Positions 32,453-40,519 of a stretch of DNA of 40,735 nt are shown here, piece by piece. The number at the start of each line of letters is the position of its first letter. Position 1 is the first letter of the stretch. A program made the translations under genes and the position numbers. The stretch comes from Bacteroidales bacterium (GTDB lineage: Bacteria > Bacteroidota > Bacteroidia > Bacteroidales > P3), in contig JAISLH010000088.1 in assembly GCA_031260565.1 (NCBI GenBank), forward strand, positions 1 to 40,735, written 5' to 3'. Under the pieces are notes generated by a model. It was not told the origin of the DNA. It did no database searches and was given only the letters and a program-made list of their open reading frames with translations.

Positions 32453-32642
32453 AAGTCAAGTTTCATTTTGCTGAAGCTTGACTTTAAAATCTTGAAGCTT
32501 GACTTTAGAATTCTAAAGCTTGACTTCATGAAATTAAAGCTTGATTTCGTGATGCGGAAACTTGATTTGCGTTCAACGCTTCTTTGATTTGCGTTTGGTG
32601 AAGTCAAGTTTCACGAAATTATTGCTTGATTTTGTCAAATTA
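32453..32642. repeat. Phased array 6 (AAGCTTGAC class, 21/22 bp)
   Basis: Unit starts are 32453, 32474, 32495, 32516, 32537 and 32558, exactly 21 bp apart, then 32579, 32601 and 32622 (steps 21, 22, 21). Four units begin with AAGCTT at 32474, 32495, 32516 and 32537; the others are variants (AAGTCAAG, AAACTTGA). It lies between the terminator of the 42-codon gene and the GH2 gene end. The rest of the gap, 32709-32850, holds nothing I can identify. Confidence 0.88.
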
Positions 32643-32660
32643 TATCTTTATTTGGCAAAA

Positions 32661-32708
32661 ATGAAGTGAAATTACAGAAAAATATCACTTCATTTCGCTA
32701 ATTTTTTT
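32661..32708. terminator. Hairpin with T-run downstream of array 6
   Basis: ATGAAGTGA (32661-32669) pairs perfectly with TCACTTCAT (32685-32693). Seven bases later a run of eight T residues follows on the plus strand. The loop is long (15 bases), so termination is only possible. Confidence 0.35.
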
Positions 32709-32850
32709 TGCTGATTTGCTGACGTTTTTTTGAGATTTTGATGTAACAGATGAACGTTATATGTAATTTTATCAGCAATTCAGGACGGCAAAATGAAGAA
32801 AAAACTTAGTGAATTAAGGTTAAAATTTGCTGAATTAAGGATTGAAGACG

Positions 32851-34917
32851 TTATTCAAACATTATGGAGTCGTATAACGCTGGATTGGCGTACTCTTTCG
32901 GCTTACAAAAGAAACCAAATGCTGAAAGGCTATGCTGTTTCGGCGTTTCGGCTTGCTGATTTGGCGTTTGGGCGTCTTCAATGGCTGAGGCGGTAACCTG
33001 AATGTAGGTTGTGGTGCGGTCAAAGCCTGATATATCACTGTAAGCGAGCCGTATAACGCAGGAAGACGAAGATTCATCAACGTGGATGTTTCGATAAGTG
33101 CGGTAGAACTTCATTTCGCCTTCGTTATCGTAAAGAACAACGTTGGTAATCGGCAGATTATAAGCCTGATAGAAGTCATTACAGCAGTAAATCAGCAAAC
33201 TGTCGGGCTCAGTGAAGGTATCAAGCGACAGGATGAGCGGCTGAAAGCAGCGTTCTATCGTTTTGTAAATCGCTTTCGGCTTTTGGCTGCCGTCAATCAT
33301 TGACCAAGAGAAAGCAACGTTCGGTTCATTAAACTGCCACAAGAGACTGCCCATACAGATTGGCTTTTTGCGGCGGTGAGTGTTTATTGCAATGTGATAA
33401 GCCGCTGATGCAACGTTGTTACTTTTTCGTAAAAAGTCATTCAAATCTTCATATCCGCCGTACAAATCTTCAATCTGGCGTGCTATTATCTCAAATCCGC
33501 GAGGATGAAACTGCATTTTAGAATAGCGATTTGGCGTTTTGTCTCCATATAATAAGGTGTCGGTAAGCTGTAATGAAGTTTCGTAAGCCTCTATCGCCGA
33601 TTTGGAAGGCGGAGACTGGAATCCATACTCGGAAACGAAGCGACCAGTATGCCGAATGAAGGCTTCAAAAGTACTATCCGCCCACCAGACGCCCCAATAG
33701 TGCGAATCACCATAGCGATAGCTCTCTTCACGTCCCCAACCGAAAGAAGGCGAGGTGTGGATGTAAGGAATATGAGGGCAGACTGAAGAAACGACATCAG
33801 GCAATAGCCGCTTAAACAAGTCGTTATAAGACTCTATCATTGCAACTGAGTCATTCACCTCGCTAACCCAGCCCCACTGATTGATACCTTCCCAAATCTC
33901 GTTATTGCCGCAAAGAATCGCTACGCTGGGATGACGCCTCAGCCTTTCAAGTGCTTGATTTGCTTCAATTAAAACCTCACTTTGGAACGCTGAATCAGCA
34001 GGATAGAGGGCGCAGGCAAAGGGAAAATCCTGCCAAACGAGTATTCCGTTGTTGTCACAGAAAGTAAGAAAATCTTCATCCGCATATCTGCTGCCGCCCC
34101 ACACTCGTATAACGTTCTGATGTGAAGATTTGGCGTATTGAAGTATCGTTGTGTCAGTCTGTTGCGTCATAATATAGTTGCTACCTCTTGCAAACAGCGG
34201 CTTGTTGTTAAGATTTATATAAAAGGATCTTCCAATGGAGTCTTCTTTTTCAATAAGCTGGATTGTCCGAACGCCAAAACAGATTTCCTGTTCAGCGTAT
34301 CGGTAACCTATATCTTTGGCTTGCAGTCGGTAAAGAAAGGGCTGACCAGTTCCATTAGCGTTCCAAAGTTTCGGATTGGCGATAAGAAAATGATGTTTCC
34401 TTGATTGAATATGCAGACTCATCCAAGCGGTATCGTTTTTTAAGCTATCCGTTACCACATAATAAGGTATGGGTGCTTTGAGGTCTTGCTCTATGATGTC
34501 AAAGCCTGAAAAAGAAGGCGTTAAATCTTGCTTACAGAAATCCCAACCGAAGTTATACTGAGCCATTCTAAGCAAAACACGCGGCTCATTTGGCAAAATA
34601 TTATAGCGGATTGCGAAATTGGCGGTGTCAATGAAAAGGCTGTCAAAACGAATGCTTAATTGGTTGTTGCCCTTGTGAAGAAAGGGCTTGACGTCTGTTT
34701 GATGTGGTATCATCTCGTTTGCGATTGTCATAACAACTTTTCCATTTACGCTGACCTTTGAGCGACCTTTTACGCTGTTTATTGAAAGCATCACTTCGTT
34801 TTGAGACATCAGCTTTTCGGATGCAAAAAACGTTGTGTCAAATGAATGCTGAGCTGTTGCAAATGAAGACATTACTGCTATGAATGCGGATATTGTTATA
34901 ATCTTTCTAAGAACCAT
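32851..34917 (-). CDS. GH2 family beta-mannosidase-like glycoside hydrolase, secreted
   Basis: The 688-residue protein has a signal peptide (MVLRKIITISAFIAVMSSFA), a sugar-binding jelly-roll (about 25-130, NEMIPHQTDVKPFLHKGNNQ), an Ig-like domain, and a GH2 TIM barrel. The acid/base Glu lies in LCGNNEIWEG near residue 338 and the nucleophile Glu in FVSEYGFQS near 429. ESIGRSFYINLNNKPLFARG and NVIRVWGGSRYADEDF are typical of beta-mannosidases, which remove beta-1,4-mannose from glycans. It is shorter than the usual 820-860 residues because the C-terminal domains are reduced. With the GH92 enzyme upstream it could finish an N-glycan or mannan. It has its own promoter at 34944. Confidence 0.9.
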   Translation of the reverse strand: MVLRKIITISAFIAVMSSFATAQHSFDTTFFASEKLMSQNEVMLSINSVKGRSKVSVNGKVVMTIANEMIPHQTDVKPFLHKGNNQLSIRFDSLFIDTANFAIRYNILPNEPRVLLRMAQYNFGWDFCKQDLTPSFSGFDIIEQDLKAPIPYYVVTDSLKNDTAWMSLHIQSRKHHFLIANPKLWNANGTGQPFLYRLQAKDIGYRYAEQEICFGVRTIQLIEKEDSIGRSFYINLNNKPLFARGSNYIMTQQTDTTILQYAKSSHQNVIRVWGGSRYADEDFLTFCDNNGILVWQDFPFACALYPADSAFQSEVLIEANQALERLRRHPSVAILCGNNEIWEGINQWGWVSEVNDSVAMIESYNDLFKRLLPDVVSSVCPHIPYIHTSPSFGWGREESYRYGDSHYWGVWWADSTFEAFIRHTGRFVSEYGFQSPPSKSAIEAYETSLQLTDTLLYGDKTPNRYSKMQFHPRGFEIIARQIEDLYGGYEDLNDFLRKSNNVASAAYHIAINTHRRKKPICMGSLLWQFNEPNVAFSWSMIDGSQKPKAIYKTIERCFQPLILSLDTFTEPDSLLIYCCNDFYQAYNLPITNVVLYDNEGEMKFYRTYRNIHVDESSSSCVIRLAYSDISGFDRTTTYIQVTASAIEDAQTPNQQAETPKQHSLSAFGFFCKPKEYANPALYDSIMFE

Positions 34918-34943
34918 TGTAGTTATTCTTTAATTAAGTGCGG

Positions 34944-34951
34944 CAAAATTA
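34944..34951 (-). promoter_or_regulatory. Promoter -7 box for the GH2 gene
   Basis: TAATTTTG followed by CCGC on the minus strand, 26 bases before the GH2 ATG. Confidence 0.6.
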
Positions 34952-35264
34952 CAAAATAAATCATTATCTTCTCAATTTGTTATAAAAAATCTTTCTTTCA
35001 GCGTCCTAAAACAAAGAAAAAGAACGCTTAATTAAGAAAAGAAAAAATTTAATCAAAAAAAGAGCAAAACAAATGACTAAAATAGAAAATTTAATCAAAA
35101 AAAAGAGGAATTTGAATTAAGAGAGTAGGGTATTGAATGAAGAAATTATTTACAGAAAACTTTATTTTGTTACATTAAATTATCAATTCAAAATTCCAAT
35201 TCTTTAATTTATTTACCTGTATTTTTATGATATTTTTCTGATACTTTGATTTGATTTAGTAATT
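34952..35264. other. Very AT-rich gap without a recognisable gene
   Basis: No convincing reading frame. The phrase TTTAATCAAAAAAA occurs at 35048 and 35090, 42 bp apart, which is twice 21, so a degenerate phased repeat may be present. Otherwise nothing was identified. Confidence 0.4.
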
Positions 35265-35413
35265 CCTTCATTTAATTTTACCAATTCCTTCATTTATTTT
35301 ACCAACTCTTTCATTCATTTTACTAACTCCTTCATTCAGTACTACTATCTCCTTCATTCATTTTTCCAACTCCTTCATTCAGGATTTTGTTTCCTTCATT
35401 TATTTTTCCAAAT
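35265..35413. repeat. Phased array 7 (CCTTCATT class, 21/22 bp)
   Basis: CCTTCATT or a one-base variant begins at 35265, 35287, 35308, 35329, 35351, 35372 and 35393 (steps 22, 21, 21, 22, 21, 21), with T/A spacers often ending ACCAA. Unlike the other arrays, the core has no dyad symmetry. It lies between the GH2 promoter and the terminator of the candidate RNA at 35439. Confidence 0.88.
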
Positions 35414-35438
35414 TTTTGATTTATTCTAACAAATTGGC

Positions 35439-35743
35439 AAAAAAAATGGACAACCCTTAGGGTCATCCATTCAGTTCGTTGAGTTGCATATCTGCACGTA
35501 AGAGATATTGCAACACACCTTCAACCAGCTACTCCAATCTGTCGTTACATCGGGCTATATAAGGAGTATAGCCTTCCAAAACGCCAAATTGCCGCAATAT
35601 TATGGCGGATTGTCGTCATAAGCCTTCATTACGTTTATATAAATTTTCATTTTATTACACGAAAACTTCAAATCGGCTGATTGATTTTTCATTTTATTAA
35701 ATTTTTTTAATGACATAATTTTTTAATTCTTTAATCTGTTTTT
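35439..35743 (-). ncRNA. Candidate structured RNA with own promoter and terminator
   Basis: On the minus strand a box TATCTTTG (35750-35757) is followed, about 300 bases later, by an imperfect hairpin (ATGGATGACCC/GGGTTGTCCAT) with eight T residues at 35439-35470. Between them are a perfect seven-pair stem (GGCTATA/TATAGCC) and a longer stem (GTTGCAATATCT/AGATATGCAAC) enclosed by GTTGA/TCAAC. The next gene on this strand, GH2, starts over 500 bases away with its own promoter, so a riboswitch is unlikely. A 38-codon frame (35600-35716, MSLKKFNKMKNQSADLKFSC and on) covers the 5' half and might be translated. I match it to no known RNA family. Confidence 0.45.
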
Positions 35744-35798
35744 ACGCCGCAAAGATATAAATTTTTTTTTAATCAAAATGTTTCAACAGATTTTTTAG

Positions 35799-35806
35799 TA
35801 ATTTTG
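35799..35806 (+). promoter_or_regulatory. Upstream promoter box for the MATE gene
   Basis: TAATTTTG followed by CAG, inside TTTTTTAGTAATTTTGCAG. It closely resembles the second box 58 bases downstream. Confidence 0.45.
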
Positions 35807-35856
35807 CAGAATAAAAGACCTGTTGCGGCAAAACTTCAATCTGTTGATTTTTTTAG

Positions 35857-35864
35857 TACTTTTG
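35857..35864 (+). promoter_or_regulatory. Proximal promoter box for the MATE gene
   Basis: TACTTTTG followed by CCG, 21 bases before the ATG at 35886. An earlier in-frame ATG at 35823 lies upstream of this box and is not used as start. Confidence 0.6.
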
Positions 35865-35885
35865 CCGCCGCAAAATATTAGTTTA

Positions 35886-37232
35886 ATGGAACATAATGAA
35901 GAACAAACGTTATTATTAGGAAGAGAAAAGCCGTCAAAACTTTTAGCCACTTACGCCTTTCCTGCCATTGTTGCGATGATTGCTTCATCGGCTTACAACA
36001 TTGTAGATTCTGCTCTGATAGGTCGCGGAGTTGGGGCTATGGCTATTGCAGGCATCACGCTGACTTTTCCTTTTATGAATCTGGCTGGGGCTTTTGGCTC
36101 GTTGGTTGGCACAGGCGGTGCGACCGTTCTTTCAATCAAGCTGGGGGAAGGAGATTATAAATCGGCAAGGCTTGTATTGGGCAATGTGGTTATTCTAAAT
36201 ACTATAATAGGTCTTCTTTTCAGTGCTTTGACTCTTCCATTTCTTACGCCGATACTTCGTTTCTTTGGCGGCACTGAAAGAACTGTTCCCTTCGCTTATG
36301 ACTATATGAAGTGGATTCTTTTATGTAATGTCTTCACTCACTTATACTTTGGAATGAATGCTTTATTGCGTTCCATAGGTTTTCCAAAGCTTGCAATGGG
36401 AATAACGATTGGCAGCGTTGTATTAAACGTTCCGCTTGCTTATATCTTCATTTATCCTTGCGGATGGGGGATTGAGGGTGCGGCAATCGCTACAACAATA
36501 GCCCAGATCGCTGCTACAATAGTCCAAATCTTCGTTTTCACAAAGCGAGACAAGATTATATACTTCTCAAAGGATGTTTTCCGACTCCAAAAGAAGATGA
36601 TAAGGAGTATATTGGCAATAGGTATGAGCCCCTTTCTTATGAACGTTGCGGCATGTGTTGTAGTTATCCTGCTTAATTCAGCGTTTCTGCACTACGGAGG
36701 CGACTATGCAATCGGCGCTTACGGCATAGTAAATCGCTTAGCCTTCGTTTTCGTGATGATTTGCTTCGGTCTGATGCAGGGAATGCAGCCTATAGTGAGC
36801 TATAACTTCGGTTCAAAGCAGTATGACAGGATGTGGCAGACGTGGAAGCTGACTGTGAAGTGGGCGATGCTTGTTATGACTATCGCTTTTGTTCTTTGTC
36901 AGGTGTTCCCTTCTCAAATTGCTGAAATATTTACAAAAGACAGCGAAATGATTGCTCAATCGGCTACAGGCTTTCGCTATTGTATGATGTTCTTTCCAAT
37001 AATTGGCTATCAGATGGTAAGCACCAATTTCTTCCAATCCACAGGTAAGGCACGGAAATCTATATTCCTTTCGCTGACTCGTCAGGTTATTTTCCTGATA
37101 CCTCTTATTATTATTTTACCACGAATATTTGGTTTGACAGGTGTTTGGCTGGCGTTGCCGTTTTCTGATTTGATTTCAACGATTATTACATTTCTGCTCA
37201 TAAAACGAGAGCAGAGGCTGATGAAACATTAA
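35886..37232 (+). CDS. MATE family multidrug/metabolite exporter
   Basis: A 448-residue protein with twelve predicted transmembrane helices, of the NorM/DinF-like MATE superfamily, which exports cationic compounds in exchange for Na+ or H+. Marks: KLLATYAFPAIVAMIASSAY, NIVDSALIGRGVGAMAIAGI, GTGGATVLSIKLGEGDY, the second-half repeat FLMNVAACVVVILLNSAFLH and GLMQGMQPIVSYNFGSKQY. ATG 35886 (MEHNEEQTLLLGREKPSK) gives the usual short cytosolic N-terminus. The substrate is not predictable. The end overlaps the end of the convergent rodA gene by four bases. Confidence 0.93.
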   Translation: MEHNEEQTLLLGREKPSKLLATYAFPAIVAMIASSAYNIVDSALIGRGVGAMAIAGITLTFPFMNLAGAFGSLVGTGGATVLSIKLGEGDYKSARLVLGNVVILNTIIGLLFSALTLPFLTPILRFFGGTERTVPFAYDYMKWILLCNVFTHLYFGMNALLRSIGFPKLAMGITIGSVVLNVPLAYIFIYPCGWGIEGAAIATTIAQIAATIVQIFVFTKRDKIIYFSKDVFRLQKKMIRSILAIGMSPFLMNVAACVVVILLNSAFLHYGGDYAIGAYGIVNRLAFVFVMICFGLMQGMQPIVSYNFGSKQYDRMWQTWKLTVKWAMLVMTIAFVLCQVFPSQIAEIFTKDSEMIAQSATGFRYCMMFFPIIGYQMVSTNFFQSTGKARKSIFLSLTRQVIFLIPLIIILPRIFGLTGVWLALPFSDLISTIITFLLIKREQRLMKH

Positions 37233-38491
37233 ACCAATTCCGTCCTTTGAGCATCCTGCCTTATGAATACAAAGAGCAGTAAGGTGAAAGCCCATAACGA
37301 CGAGCCTCCATAAGAGATAAACGGCAGCGGAATGCCGATTACGGGCAACAAACCAATGGTCATACCGATGTTAATCAGGATATGGCAGAACAGAATTGAG
37401 CTAACGCCGTAGCCATACAGCCTTGCAAACTTGCTGCGTTGCAGTTCTGCTTTACGGACTATTCGTATTATTAGCCACATATAAAGACCTATCACGACAA
37501 AAGCCCCAACAAAGCCCCATTCTTCACCAATCGTGCAGAATATAAAGTCGGTATCCTGCTCTGGAACGAACCTGTATTTGGTCTGAGTGCCGTTTAAGAA
37601 GCCCTTTCCGAAAAATCCACCAGAACCAATGGCTATTTTGCTTTGATTAACGTTGTATCCTACTCCCTTAATATCTGATTTCTTGCCAAGTAAAACCTCA
37701 ATTCGGTCTCTCTGATGTTCCTGTAAAACGTGCTCAACCGCAATATTGGTCAGGCTAACGAAAGCAGCAACGATACAGAAGCCCCAAAGACAATGACGAA
37801 ACTTGAAATTACGCCAGCGTCTGCTTTTTCCAATCCACCAAATGAGTAATGTAACAAACGCAAACACAGCAATAAGCAACCAAACATTGACAACCATCGC
37901 CGCAACCGCCAAAGCAATAATCGCAACGCCTAAGATAAGAACGTAACGGCTCATTCCCTCGCGGTATAACACCAAAGTAAAGGCAAGAAACACCAAAGCA
38001 GAACCCGTATCGTTTTGAAGCAGCACCAGCAAAAGAGGTAAGATGACGATAGAGACGCTCAGCAGTGCATTCTTTAAGTCTTTGGTGAAGTCTATTCTTG
38101 ACAAAAACCTCGCCAAAGCAAGAGCTGTTGCCGCCTTAGCAAATTCTGAAGGCTGGATACCAAAATCGCCGATGCCAAACCAAGACTTCGCTCCCTTAGT
38201 AACTGACCCTATGAGCAGGACTGCAACCAATAAGGCAATGAATATTCCATATATCCAGTAGGAGCTTTGAGAGAAAAATTTAGGTTCAAGAGCCAGAATG
38301 AAGACAGCAAAGACCAAAGCGGCAAGTATCCATATCAGTTGCTTGAAGTAACGGGTGTCGGTCGTGAAAACAACATTCGTTTCAGGATTATAAACAGCAG
38401 CGTAAATATTAACAAAACCTATGATGACAAGGGCAAGATATATCGCTATCAACGTCCAATCTACTGAGGCTAAAAGAGGTTTGCGGCTCAT
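37229..38491 (-). CDS. rodA: Rod shape-determining peptidoglycan polymerase RodA
   Basis: RodA is the SEDS glycosyltransferase that polymerises lipid II for cell elongation, in complex with PBP2. The 420-residue protein has about ten membrane helices. Marks: FGIGDFGIQPSEFAKAATAL, LLLVLLQNDTGSALVFLAF, QSKIAIGSGGFFGKGFLNGT, RFVPEQDTDFIFCTIGEEWG and LPFISYGGSSLWAF. The long insert between the middle helices (about 215-260, with a RRWRNFKFRH stretch) is common in Bacteroidetes RodA. It begins two bases after the PBP2 stop, so the two are coupled. Confidence 0.95.
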   Translation of the reverse strand: MSRKPLLASVDWTLIAIYLALVIIGFVNIYAAVYNPETNVVFTTDTRYFKQLIWILAALVFAVFILALEPKFFSQSSYWIYGIFIALLVAVLLIGSVTKGAKSWFGIGDFGIQPSEFAKAATALALARFLSRIDFTKDLKNALLSVSIVILPLLLVLLQNDTGSALVFLAFTLVLYREGMSRYVLILGVAIIALAVAAMVVNVWLLIAVFAFVTLLIWWIGKSRRWRNFKFRHCLWGFCIVAAFVSLTNIAVEHVLQEHQRDRIEVLLGKKSDIKGVGYNVNQSKIAIGSGGFFGKGFLNGTQTKYRFVPEQDTDFIFCTIGEEWGFVGAFVVIGLYMWLIIRIVRKAELQRSKFARLYGYGVSSILFCHILINIGMTIGLLPVIGIPLPFISYGGSSLWAFTLLLFVFIRQDAQRTELV

Positions 38492-38493
38492 AA

Positions 38494-40329
38494 TTACTTA
38501 TTTTTTTTAACTCTAATAGGCTGACATGGGTTTGTTTCAAGGTATTTCTTCTCAAAATCCTTTCTTTTAACTTCGCCATTCAAGTATTTCTCAATCAGTA
38601 ATCCTGCAAGAGGGGCAGCCCACGCTCCTCCGCCACCGGCAGCGTTCTCAACATAGACACTGATTGCTATTTTGGGGTTATCTTTTGGGGCAAAGCAGAT
38701 AAAAACTGAGTGATCTGCTCCCTTGTTTTGAGCTGTGCCTGTCTTACCACAAACAGCTATGTTGTCCAAACGGGCTAACCTTCCCGTACCACCTGCTTCA
38801 TGAACAACAGCCCACATACCTGACACGGCAATATCCCAGTATGAGGCGGCAATTTGGCTTTGGTGCTTAACGTTATAAGCAGTCCGCCGCCAGCGTTGTT
38901 GCTCTGTGCCATAAGAACGAACCAAATGAGGTGTGATATACCAGCCTCGATTGGCTACAATGGCAGCAAAATTAGCCATTTGTAAAGGAACAACCTCCAC
39001 TTCGCCCTGTCCGATGGAGTTAGAGAAGATTGTATAAAAATTCCAGCCTGCAGGATACCAGCGATTGTAGAATGTGGTGTCGGGAATCCTGCCTTGCTTC
39101 AAGTTAGGTAAGTCCATATCTAACCGAGTGCCGAATCCCATACGCAGCATTGCTTCCTGCCATTTGCCTAATCCAAATTTGCTGTCTATTTTGCCTTTTT
39201 CATTACGCTGTTGTATTATTCGCTGAAAGACTTTGTAGAAATAAGGGTTGCAACTCATCTTTATAGCGTCTCTAACGTTGGTTGCCGAAGGATGATTATG
39301 GCAGCCTACAAGACTCTTGTCGCAAGCAAAGCCGCTACTCGGATGTATCACTCCCATATCAAGGGCTATCAGTGCTTGGGCTACCTTGAAGATGCTGCCG
39401 GGAGGGTATTGTGCCATCAAGGCTCTGTTGAAGAGTGGCTTGGAAACGTCATCGGCTAATTTCTGATAGTTATTGCCGCGAACACGACCTACCAACAGAT
39501 TGGGGTCATAGTAAGGGGCTGAAACAAAACAAAGAACTTCGCCCGTTGAAGGCTCTATTGCCACAATGCTTCCCCGTTTATTAGCCATTAGTTGTTCGGC
39601 GTATTGCTGCAAATCAATGTCAAGCGTGGTGTAAAGGTTCATTCCCGTAACGGCTGTGGTGTCAAAAGCCCCGTTTTGATAAGATCCCTTTTCTCTATTA
39701 TGCACATCAACCACCGTTATCTTGCTTCCCTTCACGCCTCTGAGCTGTTTCTCATAACTTTTCTCCAATCCGCTCATCCCGATATAGTCTCCTATTTTGC
39801 AGTATGGGTCATTTGCTATCTGCTGTTCGCTAACCTCACCAACGTAACCAAGAACATGAGACGCTAAAGACTTGGAATAATATCGCAAAGCCCTGACCTG
39901 TGAATAGAAACCTTTGTATAAATACAGCTTTTCGGCAATAAGAGCAAAGTCCTCTTTTGAAATCTGCCTCTCAAATGTAGATGGAGCGTAGCGAGAGTAC
40001 TTTTTGGCTTTATCAATTTTTGTATCAAAATCCTCTTTGGTTATTTTGAGTAACTGACAGAACTTATTGGTGTCAAAATCCTTAATTTGAGCGGGAATAA
40101 CCATTAAGTCATAAACCACTTCGTTATAAACAAGCAGCTCTCCCTTTCTATCAAACATAAGACCTCTTGCAGGATATTGCGTACGGAAACGAAGAGCGTT
40201 GCGGTTAGCCTTTTCAGCATAGGAAGTGTCTATTACCTGCAAGTAGAATATACGAAGGAGGTAGATAATTCCCACAATCAAAAATATGGAAATAACAACC
40301 TTTTTTCTACTTGCAAATTCGCTTTTCAT
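38494..40329 (-). CDS. mrdA: Penicillin-binding protein 2, elongation-specific transpeptidase
   Basis: The 611-residue class B PBP cross-links peptidoglycan during elongation with RodA. A single N-terminal membrane anchor (VVISIFLIVGIIYLLRIFYL) precedes the pedestal region (LRFRTQYPARGLMFDRKGEL, LASHVLGYVGEVSEQQI) and the transpeptidase domain with SxxK in PPGSIFKVAQ (near 308), SxN in SCNP (near 360) and KTG in CGKTGTAQN (near 528). An upstream TTG at 40359 overlaps the promoter box, so the ATG at 40329 (MKSEFASRKK) is chosen. In many relatives mreBCD precede this gene; here a promoter and phased array 8 do. Confidence 0.95.
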   Translation of the reverse strand: MKSEFASRKKVVISIFLIVGIIYLLRIFYLQVIDTSYAEKANRNALRFRTQYPARGLMFDRKGELLVYNEVVYDLMVIPAQIKDFDTNKFCQLLKITKEDFDTKIDKAKKYSRYAPSTFERQISKEDFALIAEKLYLYKGFYSQVRALRYYSKSLASHVLGYVGEVSEQQIANDPYCKIGDYIGMSGLEKSYEKQLRGVKGSKITVVDVHNREKGSYQNGAFDTTAVTGMNLYTTLDIDLQQYAEQLMANKRGSIVAIEPSTGEVLCFVSAPYYDPNLLVGRVRGNNYQKLADDVSKPLFNRALMAQYPPGSIFKVAQALIALDMGVIHPSSGFACDKSLVGCHNHPSATNVRDAIKMSCNPYFYKVFQRIIQQRNEKGKIDSKFGLGKWQEAMLRMGFGTRLDMDLPNLKQGRIPDTTFYNRWYPAGWNFYTIFSNSIGQGEVEVVPLQMANFAAIVANRGWYITPHLVRSYGTEQQRWRRTAYNVKHQSQIAASYWDIAVSGMWAVVHEAGGTGRLARLDNIAVCGKTGTAQNKGADHSVFICFAPKDNPKIAISVYVENAAGGGGAWAAPLAGLLIEKYLNGEVKRKDFEKKYLETNPCQPIRVKKNK

Positions 40330-40356
40330 CTTTGGGCAACATCGTTTTAGAAGGTG

Positions 40357-40364
40357 CAAAAATA
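40357..40364 (-). promoter_or_regulatory. Promoter -7 box for mrdA-rodA
   Basis: TATTTTTG followed by CACC on the minus strand, 27 bases before the mrdA ATG. Bases 40365-40519 show nothing else recognisable. Confidence 0.6.
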
Positions 40365-40519
40365 CAAAAATATTAGATAGATTCGCCTTTTATGATGACT
40401 ATCTTCGCTTGCCCCTGTTTTATTTTGAGGCAGCAATATCAAAATTCACTCAAATAATATGGGCAAAGACAGCATTATTTTGCTAAAACGATGACCTGAA
40501 ATCACAGAAAAAATTTACA

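Noticed and set aside
32284-32607. Minus-strand frame across the 42-codon gene, terminator and array 6
   Set aside because: It runs antisense through a strong terminator and a tandem repeat, and its peptide is only repeat translation (SSFRILKSSFK).
35439-35743. Riboswitch controlling the GH2 gene
   Set aside because: It ends in a terminator more than 500 bases before GH2, with an array in between, and GH2 has its own promoter box.
35439-35743. tmRNA, SRP RNA, RNase P RNA or 6S RNA
   Set aside because: I saw none of the conserved cores of these RNAs, and the ends do not pair as 6S requires.
35823-35885. Upstream start for the MATE gene, adding 21 residues
   Set aside because: The proximal promoter box lies within this stretch, and MATE proteins normally start with a short hydrophilic N-terminus as from 35886. 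It would matter only for transcripts from the box at 35799.
40330-40359. Upstream TTG start for the PBP2 gene, adding ten residues
   Set aside because: The TTG lies in the promoter -7 box, so it would not be in the transcript; the ATG at 40329 fits.
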